Assembly (NCBI RefSeq): GCF_030211955.1 | Contig: NZ_JASODI010000014.1 | Coordinates: 1 to 64,000 of the forward strand | Direction: 5' to 3' | Length of the DNA: 64,000 nucleotides | Origin: Corynebacterium frankenforstense | GTDB lineage: Bacteria > Actinomycetota > Actinomycetes > Mycobacteriales > Mycobacteriaceae | Position numbers and translations under genes: made by a program | Shown: positions 54,226-63,814 of the stretch, piece after piece | How the letters are laid out: each line of letters begins with the position of its first letter | Position numbering within the stretch: position 1 is the first letter of the stretch | Notes under the pieces: generated by a model | Seen by the model: only the letters and a program-made list of their open reading frames with translations | Database searches by the model: none | What the model was told of the DNA's origin: nothing

Positions 54226-56379
54226 TTAACTTTTCTCGATGTAGTCCTGGCTGTCCGGGTTGATCTCCGCGGCGAAGCTCTCGGCGAGTCCCCGGTCGCG
54301 CGCCACCAGGGCGTCCGCCTCCGCACGGGCCAGCTCGATGAGGTCGCGGTCGGCCTTCATGTCCAGCAGGCGCAGGCTGTTGCGGCCCGACTGGCTGGCG
54401 CCCAGGATGTCGCCCTCCTGGCGCAGCTCGAGGTCGAGCTCGGCGAGCGCGAAGCCGTCGTCGGTGTCGGCCACCGCGGCCAGGCGCTGCAGCACGCGCG
54501 GCTGCTCGGACTCGGTGTAGAGGAAGCACACGCCGGGGCGCGCGCCGCGGCCGACGCGCCCGCGCAGCTGGTGGATCTGGCTGACGCCGAAGTGCTCGGC
54601 GCCGCGGATGAGCATCACGGTCGCCTCGGGCACGTCGACGCCGACCTCGATGACCGTGGTGGAGACGAGCACCTGGACCCGGCCCGCGGCGAAGTCCGCC
54701 ATGACCCGCTCCTTCTCCTCGGGGCGCATGCGCCCGTGCAGGACACCGATGCGCAGCCCGCTGAGCGCGCCGTGCTTGAGCTTGGTGGCGACGTCCTCGA
54801 CGCCGCCCTCCTTCTCGATGCGCGGGCAGACCACGTAGGCGCGCCCGCCGGCGGCGACCTCTTCGCGGATGCGCCCGGGCACGCGGGCGACCCAGTTGGC
54901 CTGGTCGCGGCGCACCAGGAAGCTCTTGACGTCGCGGCGCCCGTACGGCAGCTCGCGCAGGGTGGAGACCTCCAGGTCGCCGAAGACGGTCATCGCGATG
55001 GTGCGCGGGATCGGGGTGGCCGTCATGACCAGCAGGTGCGGGTGCCCGCCCTTGAGGCGCAGCCGGTCGCGCTGCTCGACGCCGAAGCGGTGCTGCTCGT
55101 CGACCACGGCCAGGCCCAGGCGGAAGAACTCGACGGTGTCCTGCAAGAGCGCGTGGGTGCCCACGACGATATCCGCCTCGCCGGTGACGGCCGCCAGCAG
55201 GGCGGCGCGCTTCTCGGCCACGGACATGCTGCCGGTGAGCAGGCGGACGGTGACGTCCAGGCCGGCGCGTTCGAGGGTGGACGCAAGCGAGCGGGCGTGC
55301 TGGGCGGCGAGCACCTCGGTCGGCGCGAGGAAGGCGCACTGGTGGCCGTTGTCGATGACCTGCAGCATCGCGGCGAGCGCGACGAGCGTCTTGCCCGAGC
55401 CGACCTCGCCCTGCAGCAGCCGCGACATCGGCTCGGTGGAGTCCAGGTCCGCCGAGATCTCGCCGAGCACCTCGAGCTGGCCTGCGGTCAGCTCGAAGCC
55501 GAGGCCCGCGAGCAGCCGGTCGACCAGGCCGTCGGGTCTGGGTGCGCAGCGCACGGCGTGGAGGCGGCGGTTGTCGTCGCGGCGCAGCGCGGTCACGCAC
55601 GCCAGGGTGAACGCCTCGTTGTACTTCAGCCGGCGCACGGCGGCCTCAGGCCCCTCGGGCCCGGGCAGGTGCACCCCGCGCACGGCGGCGTCGAAGCCGA
55701 TGAGCCCCTCCGGCACCCGGTCGAGCGGCTCGTCCAGCGGCTCGGTGGCGCGCAGCAGGCAGTCGGCGGCCTGCAGGATGCGCCACGAGGTGATGCCCTG
55801 CTTGACCGGGTAGACGGGCAGGTGGCGCTGCTGGGCGAGCAGGCGGCGGATCTCGGCGTCGGCGTCCTCGTCCTTGTTCTTGCCCGTGCCGCTTGACGAC
55901 GTCGCGTCCGTCGCCGCGACGGTTCCGTCACCGTCGCCGGCGCCTGCGGCGCCGGGCAGCTCGATGAACTTCGGGTGCTGCAGCTGGACCTGGCCGCGGA
56001 AGAAGGAGAGCTTGCCGGAGAACATCGCCCGGGTGCCGGGCAGCAGGCGCTCGGCGACCCACGGGCTGTTGAAGAAGGTGACTTCGATGTGCGAGGTGCC
56101 GTCGGTGACGAGCACCTTGCTCAGGAACCGGGGGCGCTCCTTGGCGGAGCGGCGGCGCAGCTGCTGGGTCTTGACGGTGATGACCTGGGCGACGCAGGTT
56201 ACGATCTCGCCGGCCTCGACCTCGTCGAGGTTCACCGCCGAGCCCGACACGGAGTAGGCGCGCGGCAGGTGCGCCCACAGCTGGTCGGCGGTCTCGTAGC
56301 CGAGGGATCGCTTCAGCCCGCGCGAGAGCCGGGCCGGCAGGATCTCCTTCAGCGGCCGCTGGTCCCTCCACCCGAGCAC
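54226..56379 (-). CDS. recG: ATP-dependent DNA helicase RecG
   Basis: Branch-migration helicase that regresses stalled forks. The 717-residue protein has an N-terminal wedge OB fold (about 55-150), Walker A LLQGEVGSGKTLVAL (about 310), the DExH-like box DEQHRFGVEQR, and a C-terminal RecA-like domain (VSTTVIEVGVDVPEATVM, HQLRGRVGRG). Between wedge and helicase there is an extra Gly/Asp/Ser linker (about 150-180) containing AATDATSS encoded by a dispersed-repeat copy. GTG start 4 bases after the DAK-domain gene. Confidence 0.95.
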   Translation of the reverse strand: MLGWRDQRPLKEILPARLSRGLKRSLGYETADQLWAHLPRAYSVSGSAVNLDEVEAGEIVTCVAQVITVKTQQLRRRSAKERPRFLSKVLVTDGTSHIEVTFFNSPWVAERLLPGTRAMFSGKLSFFRGQVQLQHPKFIELPGAAGAGDGDGTVAATDATSSSGTGKNKDEDADAEIRRLLAQQRHLPVYPVKQGITSWRILQAADCLLRATEPLDEPLDRVPEGLIGFDAAVRGVHLPGPEGPEAAVRRLKYNEAFTLACVTALRRDDNRRLHAVRCAPRPDGLVDRLLAGLGFELTAGQLEVLGEISADLDSTEPMSRLLQGEVGSGKTLVALAAMLQVIDNGHQCAFLAPTEVLAAQHARSLASTLERAGLDVTVRLLTGSMSVAEKRAALLAAVTGEADIVVGTHALLQDTVEFFRLGLAVVDEQHRFGVEQRDRLRLKGGHPHLLVMTATPIPRTIAMTVFGDLEVSTLRELPYGRRDVKSFLVRRDQANWVARVPGRIREEVAAGGRAYVVCPRIEKEGGVEDVATKLKHGALSGLRIGVLHGRMRPEEKERVMADFAAGRVQVLVSTTVIEVGVDVPEATVMLIRGAEHFGVSQIHQLRGRVGRGARPGVCFLYTESEQPRVLQRLAAVADTDDGFALAELDLELRQEGDILGASQSGRNSLRLLDMKADRDLIELARAEADALVARDRGLAESFAAEINPDSQDYIEKS
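55892..55955 (+). repeat. dispersed repeat copy inside recG, with hairpin tail
   Basis: Head CTTGACGACGTCGCGTC (55892-55908), then CGTCGCCGCG, and after about 25 bases an 8-bp hairpin CCGGCGCC/GGCGCCGG with TGC loop (55937-55955). Reads on the recG strand as part of a flexible linker with AATDATSS. Matches 27112-27128 and its flank over 26 bases with one mismatch. Confidence 0.65.
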
Positions 56380-56383
56380 GGCG

Positions 56384-57907
56384 TCACTCCACGCCGATCT
56401 CGACCAGCTCGTCGATGTCGCCGGCCGGGAAGGCCATCACGTCGACGCCGAGGCGCTCGGCGAGCTCCAGCTCGTCGAGATCGACGGACTCGTGCAGCAG
56501 CAGGCTGACCTGCTCGCCGCCGGCGGAGAGCAGGCGGCGGCAGGTGGACTCGACGGCCTCTGCGACGTCCTCGGCCACGGCGGTGACGGTCTCGCCCTCG
56601 AGGACGAGGACGTCGTCGCGGGCGCAGGGCCCGGCCGGGGTCAGGCGGGCGGACTCGGCGCGCACGAGCACGGCGGTGCGCATGCCGGCGGCGGCCTCCT
56701 GCATGACGTAGGCGGACACGCCGACCGGCTGGCCGGGGTCGTGGACCGCGAGCGCGGCGATGCCGGAGAGCAGCCGGGCCGTGGGCAGCAGGGTGATCTC
56801 CTGCTCGAAGGCGTGGCCGGCGCGCTCGACGGAGACGAGCTCGCGGTGGTTGAGCAGCCCGTTGGGCAGCAGGATGACCTCGTCGGCGCCGCTGGTGCGC
56901 ACGGTGCGCGCGATCGCGGAGACGATGTCGTCGTCGCCCTCGGGCGCCGGCGGGGTGACCACGGCGGCGCCGGCCTCGCGGTAGAGATCGGCCACGGGGC
57001 CTGCCGGGGTGACGGCGATGACGGCGCGGCGCGGGGCCTGGGTCTGCTCGGGCAGCACCTCCAGGCGCAGCGCGGTGACGGTGCCGGCGGCGAAGAGGGC
57101 CTCGATGACGGAGCCCGCGGCACGGGTGTGGATGTGCACCCCGGCGGCGTGATCGCCGTCGCGGGCGAGCACGAGGCTGTCGCCCATCGCGGCCAGGCGC
57201 TCCTCGAGCGCATCGAGGTCGGTGCCGGAGATGTGGCACATGACCTCCAGGTAGGCGGGCCGGCCGTGCGACTCGGGCGCGGACACCTCGGGGGCCTCGG
57301 CGCCGGCGAGCTCCTCGGCCAGCGACTCCAGCAGGATGACGAAGCCGCGCCCGCCGGCGTCGACGACGCCGGCGTCGCGCAGCGCCTTCAACTGCGACGG
57401 CGTCTGCGCAAGGGCCGTTCGGGCGGCCGCGACGGCGGCCCGCACGACGTCGGCAAGCTCTGTCTGCTCCGCGGCGGCGATGCCGGCGGCGCGCAGCACG
57501 GTGATCACGGTGCCCTCGACGGGCTCGGAGATCGCGCGGTCGACGAGCACGAGGGCGATGCGCAGGGCCTCGGCCACGGCGGTGCCGTCGAGTTCGCCGC
57601 GTCCGGCGGCCTCGGCGATGCCGCGCAGCACCTGGGAGAGCACGAGCCCGGAGTTGCCGCGCGCGCCCTTGACGGCCCCGGTGGCCAGGGCGGCGGCCAC
57701 GGCGGGGGCGGCGGCGTGCTCGTCGAGCTTCTCGGCCTCCTCGAGGGCGGCGCTCATGGTGTGCGCCATGTTCGAGCCGGTGTCGGCGTCGGGGACGGGG
57801 AAGACGTTGAGCTCGTTGATCTCCCGCCGCCTGCTGGCCAGTTCCGCCACCGCGCGACGGGACCAGCGCAGCAGCGTCTCGCCGTCGAGGCGTGCGGGGG
57901 CGGTCAT
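56384..57907 (-). CDS. DAK2/FakA-type kinase-like protein
   Basis: A 507-residue protein. The N-terminal 200 residues are a DAK2 (DhaL) ATP-binding domain with ELNVFPVPDADTGSNMAHTM (three metal-binding Asp, about 33-52) and GARGNSGLVLSQVLRG (about 82-97). The rest resembles the DegV-partner domain of fatty-acid kinase FakA (VILLPNG region, AVHDPGQPVG). In firmicutes FakA phosphorylates fatty acids bound to FakB; no FakB/DegV gene is in this window. ATG 57907, with TAAGGT overlapping the ung stop as a possible -10. recG follows after 4 bases. Confidence 0.88.
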   Translation of the reverse strand: MTAPARLDGETLLRWSRRAVAELASRRREINELNVFPVPDADTGSNMAHTMSAALEEAEKLDEHAAAPAVAAALATGAVKGARGNSGLVLSQVLRGIAEAAGRGELDGTAVAEALRIALVLVDRAISEPVEGTVITVLRAAGIAAAEQTELADVVRAAVAAARTALAQTPSQLKALRDAGVVDAGGRGFVILLESLAEELAGAEAPEVSAPESHGRPAYLEVMCHISGTDLDALEERLAAMGDSLVLARDGDHAAGVHIHTRAAGSVIEALFAAGTVTALRLEVLPEQTQAPRRAVIAVTPAGPVADLYREAGAAVVTPPAPEGDDDIVSAIARTVRTSGADEVILLPNGLLNHRELVSVERAGHAFEQEITLLPTARLLSGIAALAVHDPGQPVGVSAYVMQEAAAGMRTAVLVRAESARLTPAGPCARDDVLVLEGETVTAVAEDVAEAVESTCRRLLSAGGEQVSLLLHESVDLDELELAERLGVDVMAFPAGDIDELVEIGVE

Positions 57908-57918
57908 GGATCCCAACC

Positions 57919-58578
57919 TTACAGCCGCCAGTCGACGGGTTGGCCGCCCTGGTCGACGAGGAGCTGGTTGGCGCGGCTGAATGGGCGCGAGCCGAAGAAG
58001 CCGCGGTGAGCGGACAGCGGCGAGGGGTGCGGGGACTCCACCCGCGGGGTGTCACCGAGGAAGCGCGCGCAGCTCTGCGCGTCGCGGCCCCACAGGATGG
58101 CCACCAGCGGCAGGCCGCGGCCTGCCAGCGCCCGGATGGCGGTCTCGGTGACCTCCTCCCAGCCCTTGCCGCGGTGCGAGGCGGGCTTGCGCGGCTGCAC
58201 GGTCAGCACGCGGTTGAACAGCGCCACGCCCTGGCGCGACCAGGCGGTCAGGTCGCCGTCCTCGGGGCGGTCGATCCCGAGGTCGTCGTGGAGCTCGGTG
58301 AAGATGTTGGCCAGGGAGCGCGGCAGCGGGCGCACGCCGGGCTGGGTGGAGAACGACAGCCCCATGGCGTGCCCTGGCGTCGGGTAGGGGTCCTGGCCGA
58401 CGATGAGGACCTTGACCTCGTCGAAGGGGTACTGGAAGGCGCGCAGCACGTCGGTCCCGGCCGGCAGGTAGCCGCGCCCGGCGGCGTTCTCCGCGCGCAG
58501 GAACTTGCCGATCTCGTGGACTCGGTCCTCGACGTCGGCGAGGACGGGCTGCCAGGAGGGGTGGACGGGAAGACTCAT
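57919..58578 (-). CDS. ung: uracil-DNA glycosylase
   Basis: Family 1 UDG, 219 residues, removing uracil from DNA. It has the catalytic water-activating motif [17 protein letters not shown] (about 66-82), LFNRVLTVQ and the Leu-loop [21 protein letters not shown] (in two parts, about 187-207). ATG 58578 with no overlap; thiL lies 5 bases upstream. Confidence 0.97.
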   Translation of the reverse strand: MSLPVHPSWQPVLADVEDRVHEIGKFLRAENAAGRGYLPAGTDVLRAFQYPFDEVKVLIVGQDPYPTPGHAMGLSFSTQPGVRPLPRSLANIFTELHDDLGIDRPEDGDLTAWSRQGVALFNRVLTVQPRKPASHRGKGWEEVTETAIRALAGRGLPLVAILWGRDAQSCARFLGDTPRVESPHPSPLSAHRGFFGSRPFSRANQLLVDQGGQPVDWRL

Positions 58579-58583
58579 GGTCT

Positions 58584-59552
58584 CTAGAAGCTTACCCAGC
58601 CGCCGGAGTGGGCGGGCCGCTCTCCCCCGACGGTGACACCGGAGCCCTTGGTCACCCGGCCGACGACGCGGAAGCCGCTGGGGGCGGGCCCGGCGGTGGT
58701 GGCCAGGATGGTGTGGTCCTCACCGCCGGTGAGCACCCACTCCCAGGGGTCGGTGCCGGTCAGCTCGCCGGCGCGGATCATGTCCGCGTCCGGAGCGATG
58801 GCGTCACTGTCAAGGTCGATGGCCACCCCGGAGGCGGCGGCCAGCGTGGTCAGGTCCACGATCAGGCCGTCGGAGTTGTCGGTGGCCGCGGTCGCGCCGG
58901 TGGAACGCGCGATCATGCCGCGGGTCGGGTCGATGCGCGGGCTGGTGTGTGCGTCGCGGAGCACCTCGAGGCCTTTCGGCACCTCGCGGCCGTAGCGCTC
59001 GAGCAGGGCGAGGCCCGCGGCGGAGTGGCCGATGCGGCCGGCGGCGACGAGCTGCTGGCCGGAGCGGGCGGCGTCCAGGGTCAGCGCGGGCAGGCTGCCG
59101 CCGAGCGAGCCGATGGCCGTCACGGAGACGGTCAGCTGTTCGCCGGCGACGATGTCGCCGCCGACGAGGTCCGCGGAAAACTCGACGACGCGCTCGCCGA
59201 TGCCGTGGGCGAGTGCGCGCAGGAAGCTGACCGGGGTGTTGGTCGGGGCGGCCACGGCGAGGACGGCGGCGACGGGGCGCGCACCCATGGCCTCGACGTC
59301 GGCGAAGTTCTGGATGATCGCCTTGCCGCCGATCTCCTCCGGGGTGGACCACTCGAGGCGGAAGTGGCGGCCCTCGACGGCCATGTCCGTGGTGACCACC
59401 GTGCGCGAGTTCGGCGGGGCGTTGAAGAGCACCGCGGCGTCGTCGCCGTTGAACTCCGAGGGCGCCTGGGCGACGATCTCCCGGATCACCGCCTTCTCCC
59501 CCAGCTCGGCGACGGTCGGTCCCGTGAAACGGGCGGGGAAGGTGGTGGCCAC
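58584..59552 (-). CDS. thiL: thiamine-monophosphate kinase
   Basis: Phosphorylates thiamine phosphate to the cofactor TPP. The 322-residue protein shows [12 protein letters not shown] (metal/ATP, about 36-47), [20 protein letters not shown] (about 54-73), [19 protein letters not shown] and [12 protein letters not shown] near the end. GTG 59552 has AGGAGG 10 bases upstream. No TPP riboswitch is visible before it. Divergent from the DUF3515 gene. Confidence 0.95.
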   Translation of the reverse strand: MATTFPARFTGPTVAELGEKAVIREIVAQAPSEFNGDDAAVLFNAPPNSRTVVTTDMAVEGRHFRLEWSTPEEIGGKAIIQNFADVEAMGARPVAAVLAVAAPTNTPVSFLRALAHGIGERVVEFSADLVGGDIVAGEQLTVSVTAIGSLGGSLPALTLDAARSGQQLVAAGRIGHSAAGLALLERYGREVPKGLEVLRDAHTSPRIDPTRGMIARSTGATAATDNSDGLIVDLTTLAAASGVAIDLDSDAIAPDADMIRAGELTGTDPWEWVLTGGEDHTILATTAGPAPSGFRVVGRVTKGSGVTVGGERPAHSGGWVSF

Positions 59553-59572
59553 GGTCTCAATTCCTCCTAAAG

Positions 59573-59600
59573 TTGGACCCGGGAGGCAAACCGCTAGACT
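59573..59600 (+). promoter_or_regulatory. promoter of the DUF3515 gene
   Basis: TTGGAC (59573-59578), 16 bases, TAGACT (59595-59600), then 8 bases to the ATG at 59609. Predicts a leaderless or nearly leaderless transcript. Confidence 0.65.
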
Positions 59601-59608
59601 GGTTGCCC

Positions 59609-60469
59609 ATGGGCGACACGAACCAATTTAGCCGCACACCTGTCTACGCGGCCCTGGTACTGGCGGTCGTTCTCGTCGTCGGCGTGCTCATCGGAGCCCG
59701 CGTCGTCTTCGAACGCGCAGGTGACCAGCCGGTCGCGCTGCCGGACCTGCCCGCCGAGCAGGCCGACTCCCCCGAGTGCACGGGGCTGATCGAGGACCTT
59801 CCGGAATCCCTGGGCGACTACGACCGCGCCGAGCTGGCCGAGCCGGCCCCGGCGGGCGCGGCCGCCTGGTCGAAGACCTCCACCGAGCGCGTCACGCTGC
59901 GCTGCGGTGTCGACGCTCCCGCGCAGTGGACCGAGGGCGCAGAGACCGAGGAGACCGGCGGCGTCGAGTGGCTGCCGGTCACCGACCCGGACACGGACCT
60001 GACCACCTGGTACTCGGTGGACCGCTCCGCGGTCGTGGCCGTCACCGCCGAGGGCTTCGACCCGACGGCGGACCTCGCCGAGACCGTCGCCGCGCTGCCG
60101 GCCGGTGCGGTGGAGAAGAACCCCCTGCCGCTGGCCGATGTGGTTACCCCGGAGGCCGAGGGCTGCGAGAAGGTGCTCGCCGCGCTGCCCGACGAGATGG
60201 GCGACTACCGCCGCGTCGAGGCCGAGGCCCCGCGGGCCCACTGGGCCGCGCGTGGGCTGCCGCCGGTGGTGGCCGTCTGCGGTGTGGCCATGCCGGAGTC
60301 CTACGCGCCGGGCGGGCAGGTCACCGAGATCAACGGCGTCAACTGGTTCTCCGAGGGCGACACGCTCTACGCGCTGGGCCTGGACAAGGTCGTCGCGGTC
60401 TCCACTCCCCCGGCCGGCGCCGACGGCGTGCTGGTCGCCCTGAGCGACGCGCTCAAGGCGGCCGGGTAG
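59609..60469 (+). CDS. membrane-anchored protein with two DUF3515-like domains
   Basis: A 286-residue protein. One N-terminal membrane helix (VYAALVLAVVLVVGVLIGAR, about 11-30) followed by two similar external domains. Domain 1 begins CTGLIEDLPESLGDYDRAEL (about 55) and contains RCGVDAP; domain 2 begins CEKVLAALPDEMGDYRRVEA (about 188) and contains VCGVAMP. Each pairs one early and one middle Cys, so a disulfide per domain is likely. DUF3515 proteins usually have one domain; function unknown. Confidence 0.85.
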   Translation: MGDTNQFSRTPVYAALVLAVVLVVGVLIGARVVFERAGDQPVALPDLPAEQADSPECTGLIEDLPESLGDYDRAELAEPAPAGAAAWSKTSTERVTLRCGVDAPAQWTEGAETEETGGVEWLPVTDPDTDLTTWYSVDRSAVVAVTAEGFDPTADLAETVAALPAGAVEKNPLPLADVVTPEAEGCEKVLAALPDEMGDYRRVEAEAPRAHWAARGLPPVVAVCGVAMPESYAPGGQVTEINGVNWFSEGDTLYALGLDKVVAVSTPPAGADGVLVALSDALKAAG

Positions 60470-60496
60470 ATCGGGCTACTGGACCAGACACGCTTG

Positions 60497-60526
60497 AAGG
60501 GGCCGCGCCGGTGGCGCGGCCCCTTT
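60497..60526. terminator. bidirectional terminator between the DUF3515 and ddl genes
   Basis: AAGGGGCCGCGCC, loop GGT, GGCGCGGCCCCTT (13 pairs), followed by TACTC on the plus strand and TCAAGCG on the minus strand. It lies 27 bases past one stop and 30 bases past the other. Confidence 0.8.
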
Positions 60527-60556
60527 ACTCTGCCTCGGTGGCTGAGGCGGTGTCCC

Positions 60557-61624
60557 TCAAGCGCGGGCGGTCTCGATCAGCGTGGCCAACAGGTCGGCGT
60601 ACCCGACGCCGACGGCGCGGAAGACCTGCGGGTACATCGAGATCGGCGTGAAGCCGGGCATCGTGTTGACCTCGTTGAGCACCGGGCCGTTCTCGGTGAC
60701 GAAGAAGTCCACGCGCGCCAGGCCCGAGCACTCCAGGGCCGTGAAGGCCGTCACGGCCATCTCGCGCAGGCGCTCGGTGGTCTCCTCGCCGATCTGGGCG
60801 GGGATCTCGGCGTGCACGACGTCGTCGAGGTACTTCGCGTCGAAGTCGTAGAAGCCCTCGTCGGAGTCCTCGGTGCCGGTCAGCCTGGCCGGCACGGAGG
60901 CGACGACGGTGCCGTCGGGGCGCTCGAGCACGCCGACCTCGACCTCGGCGCCGACGGTCTCGGCCTCGACGAGGACCTTGTCGTCGTCGGCGAAGGCCTC
61001 CTCGAGGGCGGCGTCCAGGTCGGCCCAGTCGGTCACCCGCGACACCCCGATCGAGGAGCCGCCGCGGGAGGGCTTGACGAAGACGGGCAGGCCCAGTTCC
61101 TCGCGGTCCTCATCCGAGAGCGTCTGGCCGGCGGCGAGCACGGTGCCCGCGGAGACCGGCAGTCCGGCGGCGGAGAGCACCTTCTTGGTGAACTCCTTGT
61201 CCATGCCGCAGGCGGAGGCCAGCACGCCCGGGCCGACGTAGGGCACGCCGGAGAGCTCGAAGAGGCCCTGCATGGTGCCGTCCTCGCCGAAGACGCCGTG
61301 CAGCACGGGGAAGACGACGTCGACGTCGGCGTAGCGGCGCCCGTCGAGGAAGGTCAGCTGGCCGGCGCGCTCGGGGTTGACGGCGAGGACGACCTCCTCG
61401 CCGTCGGTGACCTCGGGCAGCTCGCCGTCGTGGGCCTTGAGCGCCTCCGGGTCCCGGGTGCCGGCGACCCACTTGCCGGAGCGGGTGATGCCCACGGGGA
61501 CCACCTCGAAGCGCTCGGGGTCGAGGTGGGACATGATCGCCCCGGCGGAGATGCAGGAGATGTTGTGCTCGGTGGAGCGGCCGCCGTAGAGCACGGCGAC
61601 GGTGGTGGTCTGGCTCAAGTTCAC
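60557..61624 (-). CDS. ddl: D-alanine--D-alanine ligase
   Basis: ATP-grasp enzyme making the D-Ala-D-Ala end of peptidoglycan precursors. The 355-residue protein has [19 protein letters not shown] (about 9-27), [20 protein letters not shown] (about 105-124), [15 protein letters not shown] (ATP site) and [17 protein letters not shown] at the C-terminus. GTG 61624 overlaps the gpsA stop (GTGA); longer frames upstream are gpsA shadows. Confidence 0.96.
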   Translation of the reverse strand: MNLSQTTTVAVLYGGRSTEHNISCISAGAIMSHLDPERFEVVPVGITRSGKWVAGTRDPEALKAHDGELPEVTDGEEVVLAVNPERAGQLTFLDGRRYADVDVVFPVLHGVFGEDGTMQGLFELSGVPYVGPGVLASACGMDKEFTKKVLSAAGLPVSAGTVLAAGQTLSDEDREELGLPVFVKPSRGGSSIGVSRVTDWADLDAALEEAFADDDKVLVEAETVGAEVEVGVLERPDGTVVASVPARLTGTEDSDEGFYDFDAKYLDDVVHAEIPAQIGEETTERLREMAVTAFTALECSGLARVDFFVTENGPVLNEVNTMPGFTPISMYPQVFRAVGVGYADLLATLIETARA

Positions 61625-62619
61625 TCTGCTTTCTTGGAGCGCCCCATCAGGGCGGTGATCATGTCGCGCACGTCCATGCCGCGGTGGCACACGGCGAAGA
61701 CGGCCTGCGTGATGGGCATCTCGACGCCGCGGGTGCCCGCCAGCTCGAAGATCGAGCGCGACGAGATCACCCCCTCGGCGACCTGCCCGTGGGTGGCCTT
61801 GGTGGCCTCGGCCAGGGTGCCGCCCTCGCCGAGGCGGGCGCCGAAGCTGCGGTTCCTCGACAGGTCCGAGGTGCAGGTGGCCACCAGGTCGCCGAGGCCG
61901 GCGAGCCCGGAGAAGGTCCGCGCGTCGGCGCCGAGGGCCACGCCCAGGCGGGTGATCTCCGCGATGCCGCGGGTGATCACGGTGGCCAGGGTGTTCTGGC
62001 CCAGCCCGCGGCCGGCGGCGATGCCGCAGGCCAGGGCGATGACGTTCTTGCACGCGCCGCCGATCTCGCAGCCGGTGACGTCGGTGTTGGTGTAGGGCCG
62101 CAGGTACCCGGTGGCCACGGCGGCCTGGACGAACTTCGCCCGCGTCTCGTCGGCGCAGGCGATGACGGTGGCCGCGGGCTGCTCCTCGGCGATTTCGCGG
62201 GCCAGGTTCGGGCCCGTGAGCACGGCGATGCGCTCGCGCGGCACCTCGCCGGCCTCCTCGACGACCTGGCTCATCAGCAGGTAGGTGTCGGACTCGACGC
62301 CCTTGGAGATGGTGACCACGGTCGCGTCGGAGGGGATCGCGTCGCGCCAGCGCGAGAGGTTCTCGCGCAGCGTCTGGCTGGGCACGCCGAGCACCACGAT
62401 GTCCGCGCCCTCGAGCGCGGCGGCGTCGTCGCTGCCGGCCGTGACGGCCTCGGGCAGACGGATGCCGGGCAGGTAGTCCGGGTTCTCGTGGGTCTCGGTG
62501 ATCGCGCGGGCGAGCTCGTCGCGGCGCGCCCACAGGCGCACGGTGTTGCCCGCGTCGGCGAAGACCTTCGCCAGGGTGGTCCCCCAGGAACCCGCCCCCA
62601 TCACGGCGACGTTGACCAC
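61621..62619 (-). CDS. gpsA: glycerol-3-phosphate dehydrogenase (NAD(P)+)
   Basis: Makes sn-glycerol-3-phosphate for phospholipids. The 332-residue protein has the dinucleotide-binding GAGSWG (8-13), [16 protein letters not shown], the catalytic-Lys segment [16 protein letters not shown] (about 190-205) and [23 protein letters not shown] 62619 chosen because AAAGGAGG stands 5 bases before it. A TATGCT hexamer at about 62704-62699 may be the -10 box. Operon with ddl. Confidence 0.95.
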   Translation of the reverse strand: MVNVAVMGAGSWGTTLAKVFADAGNTVRLWARRDELARAITETHENPDYLPGIRLPEAVTAGSDDAAALEGADIVVLGVPSQTLRENLSRWRDAIPSDATVVTISKGVESDTYLLMSQVVEEAGEVPRERIAVLTGPNLAREIAEEQPAATVIACADETRAKFVQAAVATGYLRPYTNTDVTGCEIGGACKNVIALACGIAAGRGLGQNTLATVITRGIAEITRLGVALGADARTFSGLAGLGDLVATCTSDLSRNRSFGARLGEGGTLAEATKATHGQVAEGVISSRSIFELAGTRGVEMPITQAVFAVCHRGMDVRDMITALMGRSKKAE

Positions 62620-62752
62620 GGCCGCCTCCTTTCCGTCGGTTCGCTCTCCAGCTGTCGCAGGACCGCCAAAATGAATAGCGGTGCGGATCGCTTCCCCAGC
62701 ATAACGGTCACCGACGCGCGCGTGCGGGGCCGGGCGGGGTAGAAATAGGTAC

Positions 62753-63766
62753 ATGGCACTGCACGAAGAGGACAAGGACTCCGCCGCCGAACTGCTCGTC
62801 GACGGCAGGTACCAGCGCATCCCGCGCGACCCCGCCAAGCATTTCAAGCGGGCCACGCTCGCCGCCGGCGCGGTGCTCTACCGTCGGCGCGCCGACGCCG
62901 CCGAGGACGCCACCGGCGCCGACGCCTGGGAGACCGCCGTGGTGCACCGCCCCCACTACGACGACTGGTCGCTGCCCAAGGGCAAGGTCGACCCGGGCGA
63001 GGCCATGCCGACCACCGCGCACCGCGAGATCCTCGAGGAGACGGGCCTGGAGCCCCGCCTGGAAAAGCTCGTGGGCACGGTGACCTACCCGGTCGGCGAC
63101 CGCACCAAGGTCGTCTACTACTGGACGGCCTCGGTGGTCTCCGGCGAGTTCACCGCCAACAACGAGGTCGACGAGCTGCGCTGGCTGCCCTTCGACGAGG
63201 CCGCCGAGCTGCTCAGCTACGCGGTGGACCGCAGGGTGCTGGAGAAGGCGCTCAAGCGCATCGCCGCCGGGGTGGACACCCGCGTGCTCTACGTGCGCCA
63301 CGCCCGCGCGCACCAGCGCCGCAACTGGGCCGGCGACGACTTCAAGCGCCCGCTGGACAAGAAGGGCCGCCGCCAGTCCGAGATGCTCATCCCGGCGCTG
63401 CTGCCCTTCCACCCCACCGCCGTCTACTCCGCAGAGCCGGACCGCTGCCGGCAGACCGCCGCGCCGCTGGCCGACGAGCTCGGCGTGGACGTCATCGTCG
63501 ACCGCGCCTTCGGCGACGAGGGCTGGCTGGAGAACATGACCGGCGCGCAGAAGGCGTTCACCGACGTCGTCGCGCGGGGCGGGGTGCCCGTCATCGTCGG
63601 CCAGGGCCTGATCATCCCGGACATGATCGCCTGGCTCTCGGCCAACGGCACGCTGCCGCTGGACTCCGACGCGGAGTCGAAGAAGGCCAGCTGCTGGGTA
63701 CTCTCCTTCGCCGACGGCCGCCTGGTCGGCGCCGACTACCTGGCGAGCCCCCTGCCCGCCAAGTAG
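62753..63766 (+). CDS. Nudix hydrolase/histidine phosphatase fusion (MutT1-type)
   Basis: A 337-residue two-domain protein. The N-terminal Nudix domain has its box [22 protein letters not shown] in GX5EX7REUXEEXGU form (about 78-99). The C-terminal domain (about 180-337) is a histidine phosphatase with [16 protein letters not shown] (catalytic RH-, about 178) and [15 protein letters not shown]. Mycobacterial MutT1 has this layout and hydrolyses 8-oxo-GTP/dGTP and related nucleotides, preventing mutation. A TAGAAA box (62740-62745) is 7 bases before the ATG, predicting a leaderless mRNA. Confidence 0.92.
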   Translation: MALHEEDKDSAAELLVDGRYQRIPRDPAKHFKRATLAAGAVLYRRRADAAEDATGADAWETAVVHRPHYDDWSLPKGKVDPGEAMPTTAHREILEETGLEPRLEKLVGTVTYPVGDRTKVVYYWTASVVSGEFTANNEVDELRWLPFDEAAELLSYAVDRRVLEKALKRIAAGVDTRVLYVRHARAHQRRNWAGDDFKRPLDKKGRRQSEMLIPALLPFHPTAVYSAEPDRCRQTAAPLADELGVDVIVDRAFGDEGWLENMTGAQKAFTDVVARGGVPVIVGQGLIIPDMIAWLSANGTLPLDSDAESKKASCWVLSFADGRLVGADYLASPLPAK

Positions 63767-63814
63767 CCTCGGGCGCCAGCCCTCCGAAGCCGTCGACCTC
63801 CGGGAGGCCCCGAC

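Noticed and set aside
59553..59608. TPP riboswitch upstream of thiL
   Set aside because: Only 56 bases separate thiL from the divergent gene and no THI-box sequence is present.
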